This document shows positions 1 through 6,651 of a stretch of 15,530 nt of DNA, piece by piece; within the stretch, counting starts at the first letter, position 1, and each line of letters starts with the position of its first letter. Source of the DNA: Verrucomicrobia bacterium UBA3750 (lineage in GTDB: Bacteria; Verrucomicrobiota; Kiritimatiellia; RFP12; UBA1067). The notes beneath the pieces were generated by a model. That model had not been told where the DNA came from. It did not search any database and saw nothing but the letters and a program-made list of their open reading frames with translations. The DNA lies in the NCBI GenBank assembly GCA_002371755.1, contig DFGM01000101.1:16852-32381 (forward strand). The letters are read 5' to 3'. A program made the translations under genes and the position numbers.

Positions 1-316
1 CGAACGTGTAGATGATTTCGCCCGCATCCGCCTTGAGCAGGATGAGGCGCGTCGTGGTGACGTTCAAGGCGAGACGGAACAGGGTAGTGAAGAGCAGCAT
101 CGACGGGAAGGTGGAGAACGCCAGAGCCCTCGGCAGGTAGAGCGAGAGCATCAGCATCACGGTGGAAATCATGATGTTGATGGCGATGAGGAGATCCACC
201 ATCGGCGTCGGTAGCGGGATAATCAAAAGGCCGATGATGCAAACGACGAGGAAGGCGAGCACGAGGTCGCCAAATCGCGAGAACACATTCGAGAAGTTAG
301 CGAGTTTTCCTGCCAT
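1..316 (-). CDS. sctV: SctV, T3SS export-gate protein (N-terminal part, runs off window)
   Basis: This is the first 105 codons of the large inner-membrane export-gate subunit (YscV/LcrD/InvA/FlhA family), which forms a nonameric ring under the secretion channel. The visible part has transmembrane segments at about residues 17-35 and 40-60, and the family pattern FPSMLLFTTLFRLALNV at about 69-85. It is followed by TTTRLILLKADAGEIIYTF, very close to YscV as I recall it (STTRMILLQADAGQIVYTF) and unlike FlhA. I therefore call it injectisome SctV and not a flagellar protein. The ATG at 314-316 shares one base with the TGA of the upstream SctX-like gene (TGATG), and GGAG lies 5 bases upstream, so translation is probably coupled. 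The gene continues beyond base 1, so the cytoplasmic domain cannot be judged. Confidence 0.93.
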   Translation of the reverse strand, partial: MAGKLANFSNVFSRFGDLVLAFLVVCIIGLLIIPLPTPMVDLLIAINIMISTVMLMLSLYLPRALAFSTFPSMLLFTTLFRLALNVTTTRLILLKADAGEIIYTF

Positions 317-702
317 CAGGTCTCCAGCAAAGCGAGTCTGTAGTGCTCGAAGAGGTCGGTATCCGCGAGCAGGTTTTCGATTTCGCGCGCAGCCGCGCCG
401 GCATGGACGCCGTCTTGCGACTTCAGGAGGCGCACGCACTTGCGGGCTGCGTCGGCAAACCCGCCCGGAGCGCGGAGCGTCGCCGTATTGCCGGCCACCA
501 GCGCCGCCATCACTTCGCCCTCCACATTCTTCCCGGCCGGGAAGATTTCGTCTATCGCCTGCGAGACCGTGGTCGTGCCGGGGAGGAGGGACTTTTGCAC
601 ATCGCCTGCGAGAGGCGAGGATATCACATCCGCATATCCGGCGTGGCCAATGCCGACGTCGAACCTCAACGGATCTGCGGATCTGGATACGCTCATCGTC
701 AT
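316..702 (-). CDS. sctX: Small SctX-like (YscX-like) T3SS protein
   Basis: A 128-residue soluble protein between a CesT-like chaperone gene and sctV, the position of yscX in Yersinia. The start is the ATG at 700-702, which overlaps the preceding stop (ATGA) and has GGAGG 6 bases upstream. Longer readings to 1083 only run through the shadow of the chaperone gene. Against YscX, from memory, three features line up: an N-terminal VGIG stretch near 16-19, a central LLPGTTTVSQAIDEIFPAG segment (39-57) against ALPPDGHPVEPHLERLYPT, and a C-terminal AAAxxxxxLLxxxDL helix (103-117). In Yersinia, YscX is an early export substrate that works with YscY and YscV. Similarity is weak and position contributes most of the support. 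An unrelated small T3SS accessory protein is the alternative. No YscY-like gene lies between it and sctV. Confidence 0.5.
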   Translation of the reverse strand: MTMSVSRSADPLRFDVGIGHAGYADVISSPLAGDVQKSLLPGTTTVSQAIDEIFPAGKNVEGEVMAALVAGNTATLRAPGGFADAARKCVRLLKSQDGVHAGAAAREIENLLADTDLFEHYRLALLET

Positions 703-1076
703 CTTGAGCCTCCAATCTCTCCTGCGAGGCGCCAAAGGACGCCGAAAACATCGTTCAGCCTCGGCAGCGTCACGTCGCGCTCGCCCAAGACAACCGCGAG
801 GATCTGCCTTCCTGTTTTCGGGGAAAGGGCCGTGCGCACTCTGAAACCGTATCGGGCTTTCGGATGGGAAAGCATCATGAGCTTCACAAGCGGGCAACTC
901 CCTGCGGGAAGAGTCACTGATACGACTAGTGCCTCGCCTACATATTCCATCTGGAGTGTAAAGCCGTTTTCGAAGTCCAGCCTCAACGCCCCCTGGTCGT
1001 TGAAGGCAAGGTTTCCTACGCCCGCTCCACGGCCGAAGTCGCCGATGATCGCATTCATCCACTGGGGCGCTCTCAT
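699..1076 (-). CDS. CesT-like T3SS chaperone (SycN position)
   Basis: A 125-residue protein with the size and alternating beta/alpha pattern of class I (CesT/SycN/SycE) T3SS chaperones. A typical hydrophobic strand set LRLDFENGFTLQMEY lies at about 31-45, VVSVTLPAG at 51-59, and a C-terminal helix at about 106-121. The ATG at 1074-1076 overlaps the sctW stop (ATGA) and follows GGAG at 8-base spacing. A longer reading frame to 1442 lies inside sctW and is a shadow. It sits directly after sctW and before the SctX-like gene, as sycN does in Yersinia. It may therefore bind the N-terminus of SctW and target it to the export gate. That role is inferred from position and fold class, since chaperone sequences diverge strongly. 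Confidence 0.65.
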   Translation of the reverse strand: MRAPQWMNAIIGDFGRGAGVGNLAFNDQGALRLDFENGFTLQMEYVGEALVVSVTLPAGSCPLVKLMMLSHPKARYGFRVRTALSPKTGRQILAVVLGERDVTLPRLNDVFGVLWRLAGEIGGSR

Positions 1077-2248
1077 GCGGCATCTCCTTTCTCGTCCTCG
1101 TTGAGCTCGTTCTCTTCCGAGATAAGTTCGTCGAGATGGCCTTGCGCCGCGTCTACGAGACGCAACCTGTCGCCCTCGCTGGAGAAAAGGCGTGGGGAAA
1201 GCTTGCGGAAAAGGCGCGTCAACTCGCGGGCGAAGTCCATTCTGGCGAGGAGTTTTGCGACACCCGTTTCGCCTATGAAGGCCGCTATCGCAGAAGACGT
1301 GATGAACGCCTGTTCCGTCATGTCCAGCACTCTGCCCGTGAGCTGCGAGCCGTCCAAGAGGCATGTTTCGCCGAACTGCCTGCCCATGCGGCCCTTGAGC
1401 TGCTCCAGCGCCTCCATCACGGTTTCGAGCACCTGGACGCACTGGAGATCAGTGAGGATTCTGCCGAGAGCCGTCGCATCCATGGAAGGGGTGGAAGACT
1501 TCAAATCCGCCCCGCAACCTGCGATAAGGAACTCGATGGCGGCTTTCAGACCCTCCGCGCCGCGTGCGGCAAGAAGCGAACGGAAGCAATCCTGCGGCTT
1601 CGTGAATCCGATGACTTCGCTCCTGTACATGTCTCTGAGCCCGCCCATCTCCTCGGGAGTGGTCGCTCTCGCGTTCACTTCTTCGGCTAGGTTGATGCCG
1701 ACCCTGATTTCCGGGCCTTTCTCGGCCATCATCTTCGCCTTCGCCTGGCGGATGAGCGCCATCAACTCTTCGTCGCCGCCGAGCATCTGCTCCAGGATGT
1801 CGAGCATTGCGAATTGGTGGGAAGGATCGGCGGATTCGTGCGAAAGCATCTTTACGAGACCTCCGGCATCCGGCAGGTTGCCCGCGCGCTGAAACTCCTT
1901 CAGCGCCTGCGCGAGCTTCTCCATTTTGCCGCGTCCGGGCATGTCCGGCATGAGGTTGTACCACGCCTCCAGCGCCTTGACGAGCGATGAGCGCATCCCT
2001 TGCATGGGTCCCATCTTGCGTTCGGAGGCCCTCTTCGCTTCTTTCTCCTCGAACTGGAACGAAAGTTCTTCCATCGAGTCCATGAGCTCGGATACCGGAT
2101 CTTCCGCGACAACGAAAGAAGAGCCTGCAATCTCGCCGCGCGCGACCTGCGGGGTTTCGTGTTTCGGGGCGATCGATTCTTCGAATCTCATCGCCTCCGC
2201 CCCGGCGGCATATGTCTGGCGGAGAATCTGTGCGGCATCAAAAGCCAT
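1073..2248 (-). CDS. sctW: SctW, T3SS gatekeeper (YopN-TyeA/MxiC/CopN family)
   Basis: A 391-residue helical protein of the family that plugs the T3SS before host contact and sets the order of translocator and effector export. Residues 1-75 are polar and could carry the secretion signal and chaperone-binding region. Helical X-bundle repeats follow at about 80-270, with family-like stretches DPSHQFAMLDILEQML (141-156) and LRDMYRSEVIGF (204-215). The part from about 268 to 375 corresponds to TyeA, so YopN and TyeA parts are one chain, as in MxiC, InvE and CopN. The tail (375-391) is acidic. The start at 2246-2248 is chosen because AAAGGAGGA lies 3 bases upstream; a longer reading to 2311 lacks a better site. 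It overlaps the end of the AIM24-like gene by 11 bases and the next chaperone by 4. Confidence 0.88.
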   Translation of the reverse strand: MAFDAAQILRQTYAAGAEAMRFEESIAPKHETPQVARGEIAGSSFVVAEDPVSELMDSMEELSFQFEEKEAKRASERKMGPMQGMRSSLVKALEAWYNLMPDMPGRGKMEKLAQALKEFQRAGNLPDAGGLVKMLSHESADPSHQFAMLDILEQMLGGDEELMALIRQAKAKMMAEKGPEIRVGINLAEEVNARATTPEEMGGLRDMYRSEVIGFTKPQDCFRSLLAARGAEGLKAAIEFLIAGCGADLKSSTPSMDATALGRILTDLQCVQVLETVMEALEQLKGRMGRQFGETCLLDGSQLTGRVLDMTEQAFITSSAIAAFIGETGVAKLLARMDFARELTRLFRKLSPRLFSSEGDRLRLVDAAQGHLDELISEENELNEDEKGDAA

Positions 2249-2855
2249 AGATCCTCCTTTGCCGGATAGAATCGGCCTTTGCGGCTCTGCCGCTTCCCTC
2301 GATCCAGACAATTCCCGGGCCGTAGAAAGTGAGCATGAGATTCGCGGGATTGCGCGGAAGAATCAAATCGAGCGCCGTAAGCCTCGGGCAGTATCCCGTG
2401 GGAGCCTTGCATGTCCAAGCGACCACGGCCTCTGGACGTGCGCAAAGGGTGTCTTCCTCGGCAAGGACGATACGCGCCGTGCGGCTTTCGGTGGCCGTGA
2501 CGAGCCATTCCTCGCCAAACTCTGTGGCGACGAAAGCCCCCCTCGCGCTCATCGGCACAACCCGCACCATGGCGGCGTTCCTGCGCGCCTTTGCCGGCGC
2601 CACAAGCACCTTGGAGGAAACCGCATGCACGGTGGCCGCACACGGGATGTGGGTGAGGAAAGGCTTCGCAGCATCGGCGCACTTTGCGGCGGCAGAAGTT
2701 TCGACCAGCTCCAAGGCACCCCTGTCCGGCACGCGCCAGCCTTTTCGCGGAAGACGCCGGGCAGTGCCGAAAAACGCCGCAGGCTGCGCCCGGCTCATCA
2801 GCCACGCACCTGCGCCTATTTCGGCGAAACCGCCTTCTATCTTCACGCCTTGCAT
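2238..2855 (-). CDS. AIM24-like protein (DUF124 / TRAP-like beta fold) in the T3SS operon
   Basis: A 205-residue protein without a signal peptide or membrane segment. Its C-terminal part looks like the AIM24 family (TRAP-like beta fold): an EEDTLCARPEAVVAWT strand pair at about 133-148, where AIM24 proteins typically read GExLxVDTGHLVAF. The closing segment LMLTFYGPGIVWIEGSG (173-189) compares with family endings like LVLRFRGPGRVWLQT. An internal EEWLVTATESRTARIVLAE stretch (115-133) suggests earlier beta repeats. The ATG at 2853-2855 is 3 bases after the sctC stop, and the gene's end overlaps sctW by 11 bases, so it belongs to the operon. The function of AIM24 proteins in bacteria is poorly defined, and I know of no standard T3SS part with this fold. 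Assignment is from remembered family patterns. Confidence 0.62.
   Translation of the reverse strand: MQGVKIEGGFAEIGAGAWLMSRAQPAAFFGTARRLPRKGWRVPDRGALELVETSAAAKCADAAKPFLTHIPCAATVHAVSSKVLVAPAKARRNAAMVRVVPMSARGAFVATEFGEEWLVTATESRTARIVLAEEDTLCARPEAVVAWTCKAPTGYCPRLTALDLILPRNPANLMLTFYGPGIVWIEGSGRAAKADSIRQRRIYGF
2252..2260 (-). promoter_or_regulatory. Ribosome binding site of sctW
   Basis: AAAGGAGGA on the minus strand is the strongest Shine-Dalgarno sequence in the T3SS operon. It ends 3 bases before the ATG at 2248 and decides the sctW start. It lies inside the last codons of the AIM24-like gene, so sctW may be translated both by coupling and independently. Confidence 0.75.
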
Positions 2856-2858
2856 CGG

Positions 2859-4895
2859 TTATTCAGCTTTCTCCTGGGATTCTTCGGGAAGGGATGGGGG
2901 CTTTGGCGCCTCCAGACGCTTGTTCGGGGCTTCGTCCGCCTCCTCGTTCCTAGCAGACTCTTCCACTTCTTTCAGGAAAGCTTCTTTCTCGGCCTGCGCC
3001 TTGAGAGCGGCCTCTTCCGCCTTGAGACGTTCAAGCTCGGCCTTCTCCTGGGCTTTCCATTCCCTTATATCTTCTGAAAGCAGGCGGGATTTGCGCTTGC
3101 GCTCGATTGCGCGGAGGTTCTTCCCGTGCCCGATTTCCGCTTTGAGCCGTTCAAGCGCATCCACGGCCTTTTCGTGACGGCGCTCGCGCATATCTTTGCG
3201 GAGAACGTCGCGCTTTTCGCGCTCCTCGTCGCTCGCGACCGCATCATCCTCTATCCCTTCGCCGATAGTGACGTCCCTAATGCGCTCAGCCTGCATGCGA
3301 GCAAGCATCTCCGTGTCGAGGTCGACGATATGGGGCGTGAAAATGAAGACCCTCTGCACTCGCTCCTTGCGGGTCGATTCGCCACCGAAAAGCCATCCGA
3401 TGAACGGCAGATCGCGCAGGATGGGTATGCCCCACCCGGCCTTTTCCTCTATATCGCGGAAATATCCGGCAAGCATCACGGATTCCTCCTCGAAGACTGC
3501 CGTCTGGGTCTGGAGGGTGGTGGTGCGCTTCATGGGCATCGCATCCACGGTGATTGATTCAAAGCCGCCGTCATCGAGCGAAAGCGTGAGCCAGACCTGG
3601 TTGGGGACGTTTGTGGCTATGGAAGGAAGAATGCGCGGCTTCACCTGAAGCTTCGTGCCGGCCGACACCTCCTCCAGCGACGCCACCTCCGTGCCGATTA
3701 CCTTCGCGTGATAGCTCTGCGTATCGGCCATTTCCGCGGCAAGGTTGTTCACGGTCAGGAGGGACGTGCGCGAAATTGAGCGCGCCTTGCCTTTTTCCCG
3801 CAACGCCGTAATCGAACTTGCGAGCGCATATGAAGAGTGGATGTGGGTGAGCGCCCCGGCAAGACCCTTGCCTGCGATTTCCGCCGGACCGAATATGTTG
3901 CCGGCGTTTTGCCCCGCGCCATAGTCGGAATGCCCGCGCGAGGTGGAAAGTGCGAGAGAAAGTTGCCAGTCGAGCGCGTCCTTCTGCGAAAGCTCCACCA
4001 CGGTGACGTCGATTTCGATGAGCTTCTGCGGCACGTCCAGCTGTTTGATGAGCTTCTCGTACATGGGCATGCGCGAAACTACGTCACGCACCACCACGGC
4101 GTTCAGACGGTTCTCGGCGCGTATCATCGGGCGGAACGACGCCATGAGCGAGGCTTCGTACGAGTTGAGATTGTTCGTGATTGCCACATCGCGCGTCATC
4201 GGGTTCTCGGAAGCCATCATCTCCTCGAGTATTCTCGCCACGCCCTTGATTGTGAGCATGGATTCGGGCGTATTCACCTTGAACGAGATGTCGTCCGCCC
4301 AAGTGTAGCAGAGGGGGAATATGCGCGATTCCACTTCGTTGTGGGTGCGCTTCTCGCGGAGGCGGTCGGCCCTGGAAACCATTTCGGCCACCAGCCTCAC
4401 GTATCGTGGCGGGCCGGAGACCATCACGAGTTCGTCGTTGGATGTCGACTTCATGGGGAAGCGGGCGTCTTCCACGCCGAGATCGGCAAGCATCTTCAAG
4501 ACCTCGTCAGCCTTCATGTAGTTGAGGTCGATGAGGATGGTGGCGATTTCTCCCGCTCCATAGAGGTAGAGTGCCGCGCCATCATAGTACCAGATGAGAT
4601 TGTGAACCGTGGCGATCTTCTCGAGAAACTCCTCCGCCGGCACGTTGTTGAAGTCTCCCGAGAATCTTCCGGCGACGGAAGGAGACATTACGACGGAAAG
4701 ACCTTCTGCGACTGCGAACGTATCGAGTGCCATGCGCAAATCCATGTCGCGCGCGACGAGCGTGTAGGTGGGATGCTTCCACGGGATGGGCGCGGCTTCC
4801 GCGGGGAATGGCGCCAAAAAGACATGAAGAGCGGCGAATGCCGCCAAGGCCGCCCCTTTGCGCCATCCAGAAAACTTTTCTATCGCATTCTCCAT
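2859..4895 (-). CDS. sctC: SctC, T3SS outer-membrane secretin with charged C-terminal extension
   Basis: A 678-residue secretin that would form the outer-membrane ring of the injectisome. A signal peptide spans about 1-34 (basic start, hydrophobic 14-30, cleavage after AEA). N-domains follow: N0 at about 43-112, N1 at about 117-180, and a further ring domain with ENRLNAVVVRD at 261-271. The secretin core runs from about 288 to 525, with the family signature GIPILRDLPFIGWLFG at 489-504 and an FTPHIVD ending. Residues about 530-678 are an extra, E/K/R-rich, probably coiled-coil tail ending in a Pro-rich acidic stretch; YscC ends not long after its secretin domain. The start at 4893-4895 has GGAG 8 bases upstream and gives a clean signal peptide. 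An ATG at 4967 would add 24 basic residues and is less likely. A 99-base gap separates it from the upstream chaperone gene. Confidence 0.93.
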   Translation of the reverse strand: MENAIEKFSGWRKGAALAAFAALHVFLAPFPAEAAPIPWKHPTYTLVARDMDLRMALDTFAVAEGLSVVMSPSVAGRFSGDFNNVPAEEFLEKIATVHNLIWYYDGAALYLYGAGEIATILIDLNYMKADEVLKMLADLGVEDARFPMKSTSNDELVMVSGPPRYVRLVAEMVSRADRLREKRTHNEVESRIFPLCYTWADDISFKVNTPESMLTIKGVARILEEMMASENPMTRDVAITNNLNSYEASLMASFRPMIRAENRLNAVVVRDVVSRMPMYEKLIKQLDVPQKLIEIDVTVVELSQKDALDWQLSLALSTSRGHSDYGAGQNAGNIFGPAEIAGKGLAGALTHIHSSYALASSITALREKGKARSISRTSLLTVNNLAAEMADTQSYHAKVIGTEVASLEEVSAGTKLQVKPRILPSIATNVPNQVWLTLSLDDGGFESITVDAMPMKRTTTLQTQTAVFEEESVMLAGYFRDIEEKAGWGIPILRDLPFIGWLFGGESTRKERVQRVFIFTPHIVDLDTEMLARMQAERIRDVTIGEGIEDDAVASDEEREKRDVLRKDMRERRHEKAVDALERLKAEIGHGKNLRAIERKRKSRLLSEDIREWKAQEKAELERLKAEEAALKAQAEKEAFLKEVEESARNEEADEAPNKRLEAPKPPSLPEESQEKAE

Positions 4896-4994
4896 TCCGT
4901 TTTCTCCGTTATGCGTCGTGTCTGTGCGTCTTTTCCGTCTCTTCGGTGCCGTGCCGGGATTCGCCATCCTCTTTCTCTCTTCCTCTTTCTCCGT

Positions 4995-5390
4995 CTACGG
5001 CCTTATCATCATGATATCGTCCGGCGATGTTCCCTGCGCCGCTTCGGCATCGATGCGAGCGAGCCACCAGTCGCACGAATTCATGAAGTCCTCGAAGAAC
5101 CTTGCAAGTGCGCGATCCCCGGCATGCGCATCCGCCTCCTGCCAGAGTATTGCGCCGGAATCCCATGAAAGAGTCGCGTTTTCCTTCAACATCCTCCCGG
5201 CTGCATATCCGGCAAGCCTGGGGAGGGCGCTCTCGTCCCCGGTCAAGACGCAGGAAAGGGTAAGCGTGGCATCGCTTTCTTCGGCCTTGACTTCGACTCC
5301 GTCCACGGCGAAAACGAACGAACGGACTCCGTCGGATACCGTTTCCGGGTATCCGATTGCCGCCGCCATCCTCGCTATCGCCGTTTTCAA
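4995..5390 (-). CDS. CesT-like T3SS chaperone (TTG start)
   Basis: A 131-residue acidic protein with the fold pattern of class I T3SS chaperones: an N-terminal helix (1-14), strands at about 24-37 (SFVFAVDGVEVKAEE), DATLTLSCVL (40-49), a central helix ALPRLAGYAAGRML (55-68), a strand ATLSWDSGAILWQEA, and a C-terminal helix ALARFFEDFMNSCDWWLARI (93-112). It sits between the EspA-like secreted proteins and sctC and may chaperone one of them. A TTG start at 5388-5390 is preferred because GGAAGGG lies about 10 bases upstream, just after the previous stop. The in-frame ATG at residue 8 has no spaced ribosome binding site and would delete half of helix 1. Class assignment is from predicted secondary structure and context, not clear sequence identity. 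Confidence 0.6.
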   Translation of the reverse strand: MKTAIARMAAAIGYPETVSDGVRSFVFAVDGVEVKAEESDATLTLSCVLTGDESALPRLAGYAAGRMLKENATLSWDSGAILWQEADAHAGDRALARFFEDFMNSCDWWLARIDAEAAQGTSPDDIMMIRP

Positions 5391-5400
5391 TCTGCTTTAT

Positions 5401-5407
5401 CCCTTCC
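5401..5407 (-). promoter_or_regulatory. Ribosome binding site favouring a TTG start
   Basis: GGAAGGG on the minus strand lies about 10 bases before the TTG at 5388-5390 and 2 bases after the stop of the upstream gene. The next in-frame ATG has no comparable site, so this sequence argues for the rare TTG start of the chaperone gene. Confidence 0.5.
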
Positions 5408-5409
5408 GA

Positions 5410-6012
5410 TCAAGTATTGTTTGCGATGCCGACCATCACGTTGTTCAGACTCTTCAGGATGTTTGAAATCATATCGTAACTCTGGTCGCGCTTGTTCGTT
5501 TCCGACTGCAGCTCAATCATCGTCTGCTGCGAGAACGAGTTGTTCTCGTCCATCTTCGCTTCGATTGTGGAAACGAAGGTGTCGTAAAGCATGTCGGCAT
5601 CCGAATATATCGCGTCGTTGCGTACATAGCATTGGCTGGCGTTGAACACCCCCGCCTCCCTGAGAATCTCGGCGTAGGTCTTGCCGTTGGATGCCTTGTC
5701 GGTGTTCAGACCGCTGTAGATGCCGGCGCTTGGATTGTCTGTGAAGTAATCCACCACTTTCTGTTCCGCTTCCGTCATGTAGCCGAGGAGCTCGGAAGTA
5801 TCCTGCATGCTCGCCATCTTGCTTATGATGCTAGTCTCCAATTCCGCCGCGCGCTGCAGGCAGATTGCCATGACGAGCTGGCCGATGGAAAGTTCGCGCA
5901 AGGAGCCGTCCACGTTCTTCACGCCATCTATCGTGTAGACGTTGGCCGTCATGTAGAGGCCCGTCGCGTCGTCCATCATCGGAAGATCGAACTGTATCGT
6001 TTCAATTGCCAT
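5410..6012 (-). CDS. EspA/SseB-like T3SS secreted protein, paralogue 2
   Basis: A 200-residue protein with no signal peptide, as expected for a T3SS substrate. It is Met-, Ser-, Asn- and Asp-rich. LSIGQLVMAICLQRAAELETSIISKM (about 41-66) forms an N-terminal helix. A C-terminal coiled coil spans about 146-190 with the core NNSFSQQTMIELQSETNKRD at 157-176. EspA ends, from memory, with a similarly placed helix (NNSQLEIQQMSNTLNLLTSARSDMQSLQYRTIS), and EspA filaments assemble through N- and C-terminal coiled coils. It shares both regions with the gene just upstream. The ATG at 6010-6012 follows an AAAGGA overlapping the upstream stop, with a long 14-base spacing. A role as extracellular filament, needle-tip or translocator protein is inferred; the exact component is not settled. 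Confidence 0.5.
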   Translation of the reverse strand: MAIETIQFDLPMMDDATGLYMTANVYTIDGVKNVDGSLRELSIGQLVMAICLQRAAELETSIISKMASMQDTSELLGYMTEAEQKVVDYFTDNPSAGIYSGLNTDKASNGKTYAEILREAGVFNASQCYVRNDAIYSDADMLYDTFVSTIEAKMDENNSFSQQTMIELQSETNKRDQSYDMISNILKSLNNVMVGIANNT

Positions 6013-6030
6013 GGTCTGTCGTTCTTTCCT

Positions 6031-6546
6031 TTAGAAGTTGGCGGCGTTGTCGCGTGCGGACGTGCCGAATGCGCGCACGATGTTGGAGGAAGTTGAAAAC
6101 GCCACGTCCCTGCGGTTGACAAGCGTCTGCAAATCGATCATGTCCTGCTGCTGGCTTTGTGCAAGGGCATCCACTTTCGCCTTCATGGCGCTTACCGCCT
6201 CCATTCGTTTCTTGTATGTATCGATGCCGTCCGGCAGAGTGGAGGAAGGTACGCCGAGCGTGCCCGTGAGGAACGACTTTGCTTTAGACCAGTTCGCCGA
6301 ACCGTTGGCGATTGACTCCATCCATTGGGATGCCTCGTCAAGAATCATCGCGCCGGAGGTCATCATATTCATCTTGAGGACACTCTGCGTTTCGTACGAG
6401 GCGGCCGAGGCGCAGGAAACGGCGATGGCGAGCTGACCGATGGTCAGGCCGCTGCCGCCTTCTTCGCCTGTGGAATACAGGTTTATGCCGCCCGAACCTT
6501 CGGGTGCATAACGATTTGTGGCTATCGTTTCTATATAGATTGCCAT
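6031..6546 (-). CDS. EspA/SseB-like T3SS secreted protein, paralogue 1 (first gene of operon)
   Basis: A 171-residue protein with no signal peptide and no strongly hydrophobic helix. It is a diverged copy of its downstream neighbour: LTIGQLAIAV at 34-43 matches LSIGQLVMAI. In the C-terminal coiled coil (about 117-157), SQQQDMIDLQTLVNRRD matches SQQTMIELQSETNKRD of the neighbour, both followed by SNI. Both also begin MAI. The pattern fits EspA/SseB-type filament or tip proteins. The middle region (about 70-115) differs and is shorter than in the neighbour. The ATG at 6544-6546 has AGGGA about 9 bases upstream and lies about 20 bases after the predicted transcription start, so this would be the most promoter-proximal T3SS gene. 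Early position fits an abundant secreted structural protein. Confidence 0.5.
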   Translation of the reverse strand: MAIYIETIATNRYAPEGSGGINLYSTGEEGGSGLTIGQLAIAVSCASAASYETQSVLKMNMMTSGAMILDEASQWMESIANGSANWSKAKSFLTGTLGVPSSTLPDGIDTYKKRMEAVSAMKAKVDALAQSQQQDMIDLQTLVNRRDVAFSTSSNIVRAFGTSARDNAANF

Positions 6547-6570
6547 GGTTTCTAGTCCCTCATGGGGCGT

Positions 6571-6600
6571 ATTATATCATAATTTCACCATTCGTGCCAT
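6571..6600 (-). promoter_or_regulatory. Promoter of the T3SS operon
   Basis: On the minus strand, ATGGCA (6600-6595, 4 of 6 to TTGACA) is followed after 18 bases by a perfect TATAAT (6576-6571), preceded by TG one base upstream (extended -10). Transcription would start near 6565, about 19 bases before the ATG at 6546. The -35 half overlaps the inverted repeat at 6594-6612. Confidence 0.7.
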
Positions 6601-6618
6601 ACCAAGTGGCATTTTTTT
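6594..6618 (+). terminator. Hairpin followed by seven T (terminator on plus strand, or operator over the T3SS -35)
   Basis: TGCCA (6595-6599) and TGGCA (6607-6611) form a 5-bp stem, extended by one G-U pair, around a 7-base loop, followed on the plus strand by T7 (6612-6618). As RNA on the plus strand it looks like a short intrinsic terminator, but no plus-strand gene leads into it. As DNA it is a palindrome covering the T3SS -35 element. The stem is short, so both readings are tentative. Confidence 0.4.
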
Positions 6619-6651
6619 GGGCGGGGAAATCAATGCACTGGGAGGGGAAAA

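Noticed and set aside
1926..3077. 383-codon open frame on the plus strand
   Set aside because: Antisense to sctW, the AIM24-like gene and the end of sctC; low-complexity composition and no ribosome binding site or domain.
4896..4994. Purine-rich gap between the chaperone gene and sctC as a promoter or small gene
   Set aside because: No -10/-35 pair is visible. A 24-codon in-frame extension of SctC from an ATG at 4967 is possible, but it would put a long basic stretch before a good signal peptide.
3837..5168. 443-codon open frame on the plus strand
   Set aside because: It is antisense to sctC and the chaperone gene, His/Arg-rich with no recognisable domain, and the minus-strand frame carries clear secretin motifs. 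High GC content makes long antisense frames common here.
6491..6504. CCCGAA-CC-TTCGGG hairpin early in EspA-like paralogue 1
   Set aside because: Short, inside codons 15-19 of the gene, with no T-tract; explained well enough by coding sequence in GC-rich DNA.
6584..6600. Possible sigma-54 promoter before the T3SS operon (TGGCAC at -24)
   Set aside because: The -24 half is perfect, but the -12 half reads GTGA instead of TTGC. The extended TATAAT just downstream explains the promoter better.
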